Program-made: the position numbers and the translations under genes
Origin: an uncultured Coriobacteriaceae bacterium
Lineage (GTDB): Bacteria > Actinomycetota > Coriobacteriia > Coriobacteriales > QAMH01
NCBI GenBank assembly: GCA_902783925.1
Contig: CACZSV010000146.1
Coordinates: 1-14,482 of the forward strand
Direction of reading: 5' to 3'
DNA: 14,482 nucleotides
Part shown: positions 7,536 to 14,438 of the stretch, piece by piece
Layout: the number at the start of each line of letters is the position of its first letter
Position numbering within the stretch: the first letter of the stretch is position 1
Notes under the pieces: generated by a model
The model's input: only the letters and a program-made list of their open reading frames with translations
Told to the model about the DNA's origin: nothing
Databases searched by the model: none

Positions 7536-7582
7536 AAAAAATGAGGACCCGCCATATAGAGGAGAGGAGAAGGCGGGTCCTC
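7536..7582 (-). terminator. Strong intrinsic terminator upstream of thiM
   Basis: Minus-strand GAGGACCCGCC (7582-7572) and GGCGGGTCCTC (7553-7543) form a perfect 11-bp stem. The loop is 18 bases, pyrimidine-rich and UCUCC-like. ATTTTTTATTTTG follows (7542-7530). No T-run exists on the plus side, so it acts on minus-strand transcripts. It ends either a separate RNA or an attenuated thiM leader. Confidence 0.9.
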
Positions 7583-7735
7583 GCAAGGAGGGATGCGACC
7601 ACTTGTCGCGTTGCTTGATTCGCGAGCCGAGTCACTTGCTGTCTTTACGAATCAAAACGGTTTGGTTGGGGAGACCTCACCGCTGTACACATTATGCTTC
7701 AAATGCCCATGTAAACGCCCAAATTCGCAGACTCG
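7536..7735 (-). ncRNA. Candidate small RNA or attenuator leader upstream of thiM
   Basis: The minus strand of this gene-free stretch can form several hairpins in a row. TTGATTCG and CGAATCAA (7655-7648 with 7622-7615) give a perfect 8-bp stem enclosing 25 bases. GCGAC-AAGTG-GTCGC (7609-7595) sits inside a GCAA/TTGC clamp (7614-7611 with 7586-7583). The 11-bp terminator follows. C-rich unpaired segments (CUCCCC, AUCCCUCC and the UCUCCUCUCC terminator loop) resemble the anti-Shine-Dalgarno loops of Gram-positive trans-acting sRNAs. No protein frame and no known riboswitch consensus was recognised (TPP, cobalamin, SAM, glycine and c-di-GMP considered). The 5' end is a guess; a weak -10-like TATGAC lies at 7740-7735. 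Confidence 0.4.
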
Positions 7736-7746
7736 TCATAATTCCG

Positions 7747-7784
7747 TTGGATTTTAGTCCAAATGTGTTGCATTTTTGGCCAAA
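7747..7784. promoter_or_regulatory. Two TTGG/CCAA palindromes upstream of the lipoprotein gene
   Basis: TTGGA-TTTTAG-TCCAA (7747-7762) and TTTGGCCAAA (7775-7784) are perfect inverted repeats sharing TTGG/CCAA half-sites, with centres 25 bases apart. They lie in the gap between divergent thiM and the lipoprotein gene and may be regulator binding sites. The rest of 7785-7951 is AT-richer. It holds a possible -10 TATACA (7906-7911) without a good -35, so no firm promoter call is made for the lipoprotein. Confidence 0.3.
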
Positions 7785-7951
7785 TTGTGATGGAGATGTG
7801 GAGAAATGAGATTCAAGACAGAATATTTTGGGTTTTTGCTGCATGCCAACGCAATATATTGCGCTTTGATTCTTTTCAGGGGCACTTCAGGTGACGCTAC
7901 TATCCTATACAACATCAAAAAGGAACAGCATCAGAAAATGAAAGGACTGTC

Positions 7952-9310
7952 ATGGAGAACACGGCAAAGAGAAAGAAGGCCACACGTACGCTTCTTGCGA
8001 TCGTGGCGATTGCAGTGCTCGCCCTGGCGTGTGTGACTGGCTGCTCGCAAAATGCGTCGTCATCGGCTAGCAGCAGTGCAAGCGCACAGGGGTCATCTGC
8101 AGGAAAACCCGATGGAAAGCCCGGCGGCGCCCCCGGCGGATCGGGCTCCTCGAAGGCAAACTTCGGATCTGCGGCAACCGAATACAGTTCGGATACGAAA
8201 ACGACGGGGGAAACGTACACGTCGACGAATGCAGACGAGAATGCAGTGCGTTCGACCAATGGCGCAACAGTCAGTTTGAGCGATGTCACCGTAACGAAGT
8301 CTGGCGACTCCTCGAGTTCCGAGGACAGCGATTTCTACGGCCTCAACGCGGGCATCCTCGCCAACGACGGCACTAATCTCACCGTCTCGGGCGGTACCAT
8401 CACGACGAACTCAAAAGGGTCGAACGGCGTGTTCGCCTACGGCGAGGGCACGACGGCCACGGTTTCCGATTTGACTATACGCAACAGCGCGGGCAATTCT
8501 GGCGGTATCGAGGTCGCTGGCGGTGCAGCGCTTACCGCAAATAATCTCGATATCGACACGCAGGGACAGAGCTCTGCAGCCATACGTAGCGATCGCGGCG
8601 GCGGAACCGAGACGGTGAACGGCGGCACCTACACGACGCACGGCACCCACTCGCCTGCTGTCTACAGCACCGCAAACGTAACGGTCAATGACGCGACGCT
8701 CCTTGCCGAAAACTGCGAAGGCGTGGTTATCGAGGGCGAGAATTCCGTCACGCTCAACAACACAACGGTGACCGGCAATGTGAATGGCTCGGAAACGCAA
8801 TCAGGCGTCGTGAACAATGTCATGATTTATCAGTCCATGAGCGGAGACGCCAAAGAGGGTCAAGCAAACTACGAAATGAACGGTGGCACGTTCAACGCGA
8901 CGCACGGCACGCTCTTCTACGTGACCAACACCTCGGCAAAAGTTACGCTTAACGGTGTGAATATAAATAACAGCGGAGACTCGCTCATGGTCATCGCCGG
9001 ACAGAGCCGCTGGGGCAAAGAAGGCAGCAACGGCGGAAACCTCAACTTCAAGGCTGCCAAGCAGGTGCTTTCTGGTGACATCACCGTCGATTCGATCTCC
9101 ACGCTCACCTTCGACCTCACGCAGGCCAGCACCTACACGGGCGCTATCAACACCAGCGGGCAGGCTGGCACAGTAAGCGTCGCGCTCGAAGACGGCAGCA
9201 CCTGGACTCTCACCGCCGACAGCTACGTAAGCGAACTTTCCGGCGATACGAGCGGCATCAACCTGAACGGGCATACGCTCTACGTGAACGGACAGGCATG
9301 GAGTAAATAG
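7952..9310 (+). CDS. Surface lipoprotein with beta-helix-like repeats
   Basis: The 452-residue product starts with a lipoprotein signal peptide: KRKK, a hydrophobic stretch (14-27) and lipobox VTGC with C31 as the predicted acylated residue. It is then tethered to the outer face of the membrane. A Ser/Ala-rich linker (35-50) and a Gly/Pro-rich segment (51-67) follow. From about residue 100 to 345 there are some nine strand-turn rungs of the type xVTLxxxTVTxx, near 103, 140, 166, 191, 218, 241, 264, 305 and 328. These suggest a right-handed parallel beta-helix. The C-terminal part (about 365-448) has further strands (ITVDSISTLTFDLT, GTVSVALEDGSTWTL). Such folds occur in adhesins and polysaccharide lyases, but no catalytic motif is seen and the ligand is unknown. 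ATG at 7952 has AAAGGA 5 bases upstream. It is monocistronic, with a terminator at 9381. Confidence 0.85.
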   Translation: MENTAKRKKATRTLLAIVAIAVLALACVTGCSQNASSSASSSASAQGSSAGKPDGKPGGAPGGSGSSKANFGSAATEYSSDTKTTGETYTSTNADENAVRSTNGATVSLSDVTVTKSGDSSSSEDSDFYGLNAGILANDGTNLTVSGGTITTNSKGSNGVFAYGEGTTATVSDLTIRNSAGNSGGIEVAGGAALTANNLDIDTQGQSSAAIRSDRGGGTETVNGGTYTTHGTHSPAVYSTANVTVNDATLLAENCEGVVIEGENSVTLNNTTVTGNVNGSETQSGVVNNVMIYQSMSGDAKEGQANYEMNGGTFNATHGTLFYVTNTSAKVTLNGVNINNSGDSLMVIAGQSRWGKEGSNGGNLNFKAAKQVLSGDITVDSISTLTFDLTQASTYTGAINTSGQAGTVSVALEDGSTWTLTADSYVSELSGDTSGINLNGHTLYVNGQAWSK

Positions 9311-9380
9311 CTGAAGTCCCTAAAAAGCAGCTTCGCGCGGGATCGAAACCCAAAGCGCGCTTCCCTGGGATGTAATCACG

Positions 9381-9405
9381 GCGGGGGCCAAGCGCCCCCG
9401 CTTTT
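9381..9405 (+). terminator. Intrinsic terminator after the lipoprotein gene
   Basis: GCGGGGGC (9381-9388), loop CAAGC and GCCCCCGC (9394-9401) form a perfect 8-bp GC stem. TTTTG follows. It sits 70 bases after the lipoprotein stop. Confidence 0.88.
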
Positions 9406-9526
9406 GTGGATACAGCAGAATCTTCAATCATGTTCGGCAAAAGCCTGTTTTCTCGCCCTGAGAGTCACGAGATTACCCGTTCCTCCCACTGGCTTAGGAC
9501 CAAAAGTGTACCGTCGCGGCGCGAGA

Positions 9527-9566
9527 ATCCGTGCACCTTCGCCCTGCAACCCCAAAGGTGCACGGG
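9527..9566. repeat. 40-base hairpin repeat, copy 1
   Basis: Identical over 40 bases to 9632-9671. The stem is CCGTGCACCTT (9529-9539) paired with AAGGTGCACGG (9555-9565). Confidence 0.9.
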
Positions 9567-9631
9567 CTTGGGTCGAGATACCCGGGCACCTTTCCATGAT
9601 TCTCCAAAAGGTGTGCGGCCGGAGCCGGGGG

Positions 9632-9671
9632 ATCCGTGCACCTTCGCCCTGCAACCCCAAAGGTGCACGGG
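9632..9671. repeat. 40-base hairpin repeat, copy 2
   Basis: Identical to 9527-9566 and starts 105 bases later. The perfect identity contrasts with the degenerate unit between the copies, which suggests recent duplication or gene conversion. Confidence 0.9.
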
Positions 9672-9763
9672 TATACCGACGCGCTGAGCGCCGTGCGGGC
9701 GACACATCTCGGCATACATATCTTGTGTAGCATAGGCCAAAAAACCGCGCCCATCACACCGGA

Positions 9764-12700
9764 TTAGCGAAGCTCTACTGCGCCGGCACCGACCAGCTCG
9801 CCCACACGGTTAATCATTTCCTGCGAGGCGCAGTTGACGCTCACGGGGAGCTCGGCCCTGAACTTTCGGCCGTCTGCTTGCTCGATAAAGAGCGTTACCG
9901 GTTGCGCTCCGGGATAGTTATCGAAAATCGCCGAAAGCTCGCTCATGACATCGTTGGAGAATTTATCCGAACGAACATGTATGGAAAGCACGGACGGCCC
10001 GCGCTGCACCTGGCCTTCGCCAACGGACAGTGCGTTGATCTCGTATGCAATAACCTGCACTCCACGATCGCTGCGCTCGAACTTGCCGCGTACGTGAATG
10101 ACAGCGGGCTCGCCTGTTTCGTCTTGCGATTGTAAGAGCTCACGGTATTTCTCCCACGTCGAAGACCACAGCACGAGCTCGACGCCAGCCTCCATGTCCT
10201 CGAGCTGGACGATGGCCATGTTATTGCCACTCTTGGTGGTCTTGACCTGCACGTTGCTGACCATGCCGGCAAAATCGTAGGTCCTTCCATCGTGGAAGGT
10301 GTCCTCTTCGTCGAGCGAGGAAAGCGGGGCATGCGCGTTTTGCTTAAGCAGCGCCTCATAAGGCGAGAGCGGATGATCGGATACGTAGATGCCGATGGAT
10401 TCCTTCTCGAAACGCAGCTTTAGATTGCGCTCCCATTCAACGCCATCTGGTGCCGGAACCTCTTCCGTCGTCGCATCATCGTCTTCTTGCGCCTCGGCGA
10501 AAAGGTCGAACATCGTGACCTGTCCCGCCTCGCGATCGCGCTGACGTTGCGCCGCTTGTTCGAGAAGCGATCCCTCGCTCACAAAGCCCCAGAGCTGACG
10601 ACGCGTATACCCCGTCGAATCGAACGCGCCTGCCTTTACCAGTGCCTCGACTACACGCTTATTGCACGCCTCGCCAGGCACCCTGTAGGAAAAATCATGC
10701 AGAGACGTAAACGGACCGTTTGCCTCGCGCTCTTCGATGATTAAATCGACGACCTTTTGGCCCACGCCCTTGAGGCCCGCAAGACCAAAGCGCACCCCTT
10801 CGGGAACGGCGGTGAAATCGCCACGAGACTCGTTGATATCCGGTGGCAGAACCGCGATTCCATCTTGCTTGCATGCGTTGACGTAGTGAACGATTTTCTC
10901 CGTCTTGCCCGTATAGCTCGACAACACGGCAGCCATGTACTCGTTGGGATAATGCGACTTGAGCCAAGCCGTCTGCATGGTGAGGATGCCGTACGCCGCG
11001 GAATGCGATTTATTGAACGCGTACTCGGCAAACTTGAGGACATCGTCCCAGATTTCCTGGGCGATCTTACGCGAATACCCATTGCGCTCGGCGCCGTTGA
11101 GCCAGTGGTCTTCCATAGTCTCTGTATTGCCGTCTGCCCAGGTCTGCTTGACCTCGCGCATGAGGGCAATCTTCTTTTTGGCCACGGCTTTACGGACTTT
11201 ATCGCTCTCTCCCACGGTAAAGCCGCACATGACGACGGAGATGCGCATAACCTGCTCTTGATAGACGATGGTGCCATAGGTGTTCTCGAGCACGGGAATG
11301 AGGCGCTCGTCGTAATAGGTGACCTCTTTATTGCCGAGCTTACGATCGACGAAATCGTCGACCATGCCTGCACCCAACGGACCGGGTCGATACAAGGCGA
11401 TGACAGCGACGATATCGTCGTAGCTATCGGGACGCATCCTCTTGAGCAAGGCGCGCATGCCGGGAGACTCGACCTGGAATACGCCCGCCGTGCCACCGCG
11501 GGCAAACAAATCGTAAATGGCGCGGTCTTTCATGTCGATATGATCGAGATCGATGGTCTCGCCGTAGTTAGCCTTGACATTGGCAAGCGCCTTGGAAATG
11601 ACGGTGAGCGTACGCAAGCCCAAGAAGTCCATCTTGAGCAGACCCATGTTTGCGGTCATGACGCCGTCGTATTGCGTGATGATCATGCCGCCTTTTGTAT
11701 CGAGCTTGGTGGGCACGTAATCGTATACCGGGTCGCGGCAGATGATGACAGCGGACGCATGAACGCCCTCGCCACGTGTGATGCCCTCAAGCCGCTTGGC
11801 AGCGTCGATAATCTTCTTTGTATCGGGGTCGCTGTTGTACTGCGTGCGTAGATCCGGATTTCCCTCGATGGCCTTCTCGAGCGTCATCTTGGGATCGTTG
11901 GGAATCATCTTCGAAATGCCAGCGCTCACGTACACGGGGTATTCGAGCACGCGTGCGGCATCGTTCACTGCCTGCTTTGCCTTCATCTTGCCGTAAGTGA
12001 TGACGTGCGCGATGCGCTCGGGCCCATAGATGTCACGGCAGTGCTGGATGACATCCAGACGCCGCTCATCGTCGAAATCCATGTCGATATCGGGCATCTC
12101 GGTGCGCTCTGGCGATAAGAAGCGCTCGAAGATGAGGTCATTTGCCAGCGGATCGAAGGTCGTGATATCGAGCGCGTAGCTGATGATCGAGCCCGCAGCC
12201 GAACCACGGCCGGGACCCACACCGATGCCGTTTTGCTTTGCCCAGCGGGCAAACTCCTGCACGATGAGAAAGTAGGCGGCGAAGCCCTTGGTGCAGATGA
12301 TGTTGTATTCGTGCTCGAAGCGCTCGATAACCTCCTGGGGAAGCGGATCGCCATAGCGCTCTTTGAGGCCTGCGATGCTCATGTCTTTGAGCAGCGATTC
12401 GTTTGTCTCGCCTTCTTTGAGGAAGGGGTACCGCGGCAGGATGATGTTGCCGAACTCGAGCGTGACGTTGCACTTGTCTGCAATCTCGAGTGTCGTGGCG
12501 AGGCATTCGGGATGTTCTTTGAGCGCCTCGGCCATCTCCTCGGGGCTCTTGAGGTAGAACTGGTCGTTCTTGAACTTCATGCGGTTGGTGTCGCTGACAT
12601 GCTTGCCCATGCCAATGCAGAGCATAAGGTCTTGCGTGTACGCGTCTTCTTGCTTGAGATAGTGAAGGTCGTTCGTGCCGACGACCTTGAGACCCATCTC

Positions 12701-13384
12701 GGAAGCGATCTTGCAGAGCGCGTCGTTGAGGCGGGGTTGCGAGATGCCATTATCCGTCACGATCTCGGGACCCTGGTTCTGCAACTCGATGTAGAAGTCT
12801 TCTTTGCCAAAGATATCGATGAAGGTCTGCGCCCATTCCTTGGCAATTTCGTATTCACCGCGGTCAATAGACTTGGGGATAATGCCGGCAATGCAAGCAC
12901 TCGTAGCGATGATGCCCTCGTGATATGCACGCAGACTCTCGAGCGTTACGCGCGGCTTGTAGTAGAAGCCATCTGTAGCCGCATCGGAAACAATGCGCAT
13001 GAGATTGCGATAGCCCTGATTGTCTTTGGCCAGCAAGATCATGTGATAGAGCTCGGGGCGCTTTTCGCGCGAGAGCGTCGAATCCGGCGTGAAATAAATC
13101 TCGCAGCCGATGATGGGTTTGATACCGGCATTGACGGCAGCCTGGTAGAACTCGGCACAACCATACATGTACCCATGGTCGGTAATGGCGATTGCCGGCA
13201 TGCCGAGCTCTTTTGCACGCTCGCACAGCGGCTTGAGGCGCGTCGCGCCGTCGAGCAGGGAATACTCAGTGTGCACGTGCAAGTGCACGAAGGTACCGTT
13301 ATCACGGCAGGTATGGGGAATGGGTCCTTGGCCTTCGCTTGCAGCCTTTATCTCATCAAATGCAGGAATATCGGATTCTGCCAC
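9764..13384 (-). CDS. dnaE: DNA polymerase III alpha subunit (DnaE) with PHP domain
   Basis: The main replicative polymerase catalytic subunit, 1206 residues, usual for bacterial DnaE. The N-terminal PHP domain (about 31-245) keeps all nine metal-site residues expected for an active PHP proofreading exonuclease: H36, H38, D45, H70, E95, H114, C164, D239 and H241. The polymerase core has PGRGSAAGS (391-399), PDIDMDF with catalytic D434 and D436, and the third aspartate D586 in KMDFLGLRTL. A helix-hairpin-helix (GLKGVG, 870-875), a clamp-binding motif QVTMF (955-959) and an OB domain (about 1033-1125) follow. The start is GTG at 13384, with GGAG 8 bases upstream. It lies 18 bases after the yerC-like gene, probably in one transcript. 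Downstream, a T6 run (9744-9739) lacks a convincing stem, so its terminator is unclear. Confidence 0.98.
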   Translation of the reverse strand: MAESDIPAFDEIKAASEGQGPIPHTCRDNGTFVHLHVHTEYSLLDGATRLKPLCERAKELGMPAIAITDHGYMYGCAEFYQAAVNAGIKPIIGCEIYFTPDSTLSREKRPELYHMILLAKDNQGYRNLMRIVSDAATDGFYYKPRVTLESLRAYHEGIIATSACIAGIIPKSIDRGEYEIAKEWAQTFIDIFGKEDFYIELQNQGPEIVTDNGISQPRLNDALCKIASEMGLKVVGTNDLHYLKQEDAYTQDLMLCIGMGKHVSDTNRMKFKNDQFYLKSPEEMAEALKEHPECLATTLEIADKCNVTLEFGNIILPRYPFLKEGETNESLLKDMSIAGLKERYGDPLPQEVIERFEHEYNIICTKGFAAYFLIVQEFARWAKQNGIGVGPGRGSAAGSIISYALDITTFDPLANDLIFERFLSPERTEMPDIDMDFDDERRLDVIQHCRDIYGPERIAHVITYGKMKAKQAVNDAARVLEYPVYVSAGISKMIPNDPKMTLEKAIEGNPDLRTQYNSDPDTKKIIDAAKRLEGITRGEGVHASAVIICRDPVYDYVPTKLDTKGGMIITQYDGVMTANMGLLKMDFLGLRTLTVISKALANVKANYGETIDLDHIDMKDRAIYDLFARGGTAGVFQVESPGMRALLKRMRPDSYDDIVAVIALYRPGPLGAGMVDDFVDRKLGNKEVTYYDERLIPVLENTYGTIVYQEQVMRISVVMCGFTVGESDKVRKAVAKKKIALMREVKQTWADGNTETMEDHWLNGAERNGYSRKIAQEIWDDVLKFAEYAFNKSHSAAYGILTMQTAWLKSHYPNEYMAAVLSSYTGKTEKIVHYVNACKQDGIAVLPPDINESRGDFTAVPEGVRFGLAGLKGVGQKVVDLIIEEREANGPFTSLHDFSYRVPGEACNKRVVEALVKAGAFDSTGYTRRQLWGFVSEGSLLEQAAQRQRDREAGQVTMFDLFAEAQEDDDATTEEVPAPDGVEWERNLKLRFEKESIGIYVSDHPLSPYEALLKQNAHAPLSSLDEEDTFHDGRTYDFAGMVSNVQVKTTKSGNNMAIVQLEDMEAGVELVLWSSTWEKYRELLQSQDETGEPAVIHVRGKFERSDRGVQVIAYEINALSVGEGQVQRGPSVLSIHVRSDKFSNDVMSELSAIFDNYPGAQPVTLFIEQADGRKFRAELPVSVNCASQEMINRVGELVGAGAVELR

Positions 13385-13402
13385 TGTGCGGTCTCCGTCT
13401 TC

Positions 13403-13699
13403 TTATTGTTCTGTTGCCATGGTGTCGAGAGCAAACGCATACCCACCGGCACCGTAATTGAGGCACTTGGACACGCGGCTGATTGTCGTTGCCGAAGCGC
13501 CTGTCTTTTCTTGAATGTCGACATAACTCGTTTTTTGCGATAGGAGACGCGCGACCTCGAGGCGCTGCGACATCTCCGTGATCTCGCGGACTGTGCACAG
13601 ATCCTGCAGCAACGCATAGATCTGGTCTTCGTCCTGCATGCCAGCAAGGACATGGAGAAGGTTCTCGACAAGCTCTGTTCTAACCCTATCCTCAGCCAC
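13403..13699 (-). CDS. YerC/YecD-family TrpR-like DNA-binding protein
   Basis: A 98-residue protein matching the TrpR-related YerC/YecD family in length and layout. The N-terminal helices (LVENLLHVLAGMQDEDQIYALLQDLCTVREI) are followed by EMSQRLEVARLL and a helix-turn-helix at about 58-81, TSYVDIQEKTGASATTISRV then SKCLNYG. It is a cytosolic, all-helical predicted transcription regulator; ligand and targets are unknown. E. coli TrpR itself represses trp genes, but YerC-type proteins are not shown to do so. The GTG start at 13699 has AGGAG 5 bases upstream. It immediately precedes dnaE in the same direction, so it may be co-transcribed with the polymerase and could regulate itself and dnaE. I see no clear promoter in the 125 bases upstream. 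Confidence 0.92.
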   Translation of the reverse strand: MAEDRVRTELVENLLHVLAGMQDEDQIYALLQDLCTVREITEMSQRLEVARLLSQKTSYVDIQEKTGASATTISRVSKCLNYGAGGYAFALDTMATEQ

Positions 13700-13825
13700 A
13701 CGTACTCCTACGACGCGAAAAATGGATATGCTTGATTTGGTGTGTTTAGGCTACGTATCTAATGCCTGTATCCTACTACGCTTCTGTGACATGTTTTTCG
13801 GGAAAATTAGAATAAAAAGTAACGA

Positions 13826-13867
13826 AAACCGGGAAGCCCGAATGGGAACTCCCCGGTTTCTGTTTTC
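13826..13867. terminator. Bidirectional intrinsic terminator
   Basis: AAACCGGG (13826-13833) pairs with CCCGGTTT (13852-13859). The 18-base loop holds a small CCC-GAAT-GGG hairpin (13837-13846). T-rich tails follow on both strands (TTTCTGTTTTC on plus; TTTTCGTTACTTTTT on minus). On the minus strand it would end the transcript of the surface-anchor remnant before the yerC-like gene. The rest of 13700-13916 has no gene. Confidence 0.75.
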
Positions 13868-13916
13868 ATTCGATATCCAATGGAATATTAGCTATGAAAA
13901 TACAGGCCAACGCGCT

Positions 13917-14174
13917 TTAGCACCTGTCCTGCCTCCTGCGAATCACCACGAGGGTGACAAGCGAGATGATAAAGAGCGCAGCCAGCGGCAACAAAAGCAT
14001 GTTGTCACCGGTGCGGACCATACCCCTTGCGGCACCTGCCGCTTTTGCGACCTGAGCCTTTTCGGCCTTGGCCTCTTCATGCATCTCTTCCTTACCCTTT
14101 GCCTTTTCGTACTCATGCGAGTTGGTCAGGGTCGTGACGGTACCCTCGCCGCCCTTGTCTTTGTCGCCATCATT
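13917..14174 (-). pseudogene. C-terminal remnant of a membrane-anchored surface protein
   Basis: A minus-strand frame of 85 codons ends at TAA (13919-13917). It reads as a typical cell-surface C-terminus: a charged Lys/Glu/Ala-rich stalk (YEKAKGKEEMHEEAKAEKAQ), then VRTGDN, a hydrophobic segment LLLPLAALFIISLVTLVVI and the basic tail RRRQDR. This is the layout of sortase-type anchors, but the motif here is VRTGD rather than LPxTG. A TAG at 14177-14175 blocks the frame directly upstream and no start precedes the stalk, so the large ectodomain is missing. An internal ATG at 14084 with AAGGA before it could give a 55-residue membrane peptide. I favour a truncated pseudogene; a small real gene is the alternative. 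Confidence 0.65.
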
Positions 14175-14176
14175 CT

Positions 14177-14344
14177 AAGCACCGCGGTATTCACGGCGAC
14201 AACGAGGACAACTTGGTCATTGCGGCCGCCATGCACATGAAGACCGATTACCTCGTCACCAGCGATGCGCAGCTGCTCAAGCACGCGCCCGCGGCGGCCC
14301 TTACTCCCGAAGATGCCACTGATCTTGTATTTTGGTGTATATGA
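14177..14344 (+). pseudogene. C-terminal remnant of a PIN-domain (toxin-like) protein
   Basis: The plus-strand frame ending at TGA (14342-14344) reads GIHGDNEDNLVIAAAMHMK then TDYLVTSDAQLL and ALTPEDATDLV. This matches the end of PIN-domain ribonucleases: an acidic D-x-x-D segment followed by an alpha helix, the strand DYLVTSD with a conserved metal-binding aspartate, and a final TPE(D/E) segment. PIN proteins are usually about 130-150 residues; only about 50 remain, and the N-terminal catalytic aspartate is absent. There is no start codon and no antitoxin gene. The recognisable part begins where the opposite-strand surface remnant ends, so it is probably inactive debris of a toxin-antitoxin locus. 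Confidence 0.6.
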
Positions 14345-14438
14345 GCGGCTATTCAATACTGCAAATTTATAAAAATTATTACAGTTTATGAATTGTTCAT
14401 TTGCGTAATTTTTCAAGCTTTAGCGAAAAGTTTATCGA
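14345..14438. other. AT-rich spacer
   Basis: This stretch between the PIN remnant and the regulator stop is much richer in A+T than the rest of the window (runs such as AAATTTATAAAAATTATT). I see no gene and no convincing terminator in it. The base composition fits acquired or decaying DNA. Confidence 0.6.

Larger units (their letters stand above)
9502..9671. repeat. Palindromic repeat array, 52-53 base spacing (105-base A-B super-unit)
   Basis: Four units share an AAA(A)GGTG(C/T)(A/G)C-like right arm, with the GTG at 9506, 9558, 9611 and 9663; spacing is 52, 53 and 52. Two units (A type) are complete hairpins with an 11-bp perfect stem, CCGTGCACCTT / AAGGTGCACGG, around a 15-base loop. The unit between them (B type) is a degenerate hairpin, GGCACCTTT ... 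AAAAGGTGTGC. The first unit keeps only a B-type right half. No transposase or target duplication is seen. It occupies the gap between the lipoprotein terminator and the end of dnaE; short frames across it on both strands are repeat artefacts. Confidence 0.85.

Noticed and set aside
7482..7951. TPP riboswitch or tRNA in the thiM upstream region
   Set aside because: No CUGAGA or CUGAUC...ACCAGCG elements and no cloverleaf or T-arm (GGTTCGAATCC) were found on either strand.
9502..9671. CRISPR array
   Set aside because: The segments between the 40-base copies are themselves degenerate repeat units, not unique spacers. The units are long hairpins and no cas genes are near.
9404..9757. Short overlapping frames on both strands across the repeat array
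   Set aside because: The translations simply repeat with the DNA units and have no good ribosome binding sites.
10757..13543. Plus-strand frames of 364 and 436 codons opposite dnaE
   Set aside because: They are antisense to a complete, motif-rich dnaE and resemble no protein.
13638..14240. 200-codon plus-strand frame
   Set aside because: It crosses the yerC-like 5' end, a bidirectional terminator and the antisense of the surface remnant, and has no domain.
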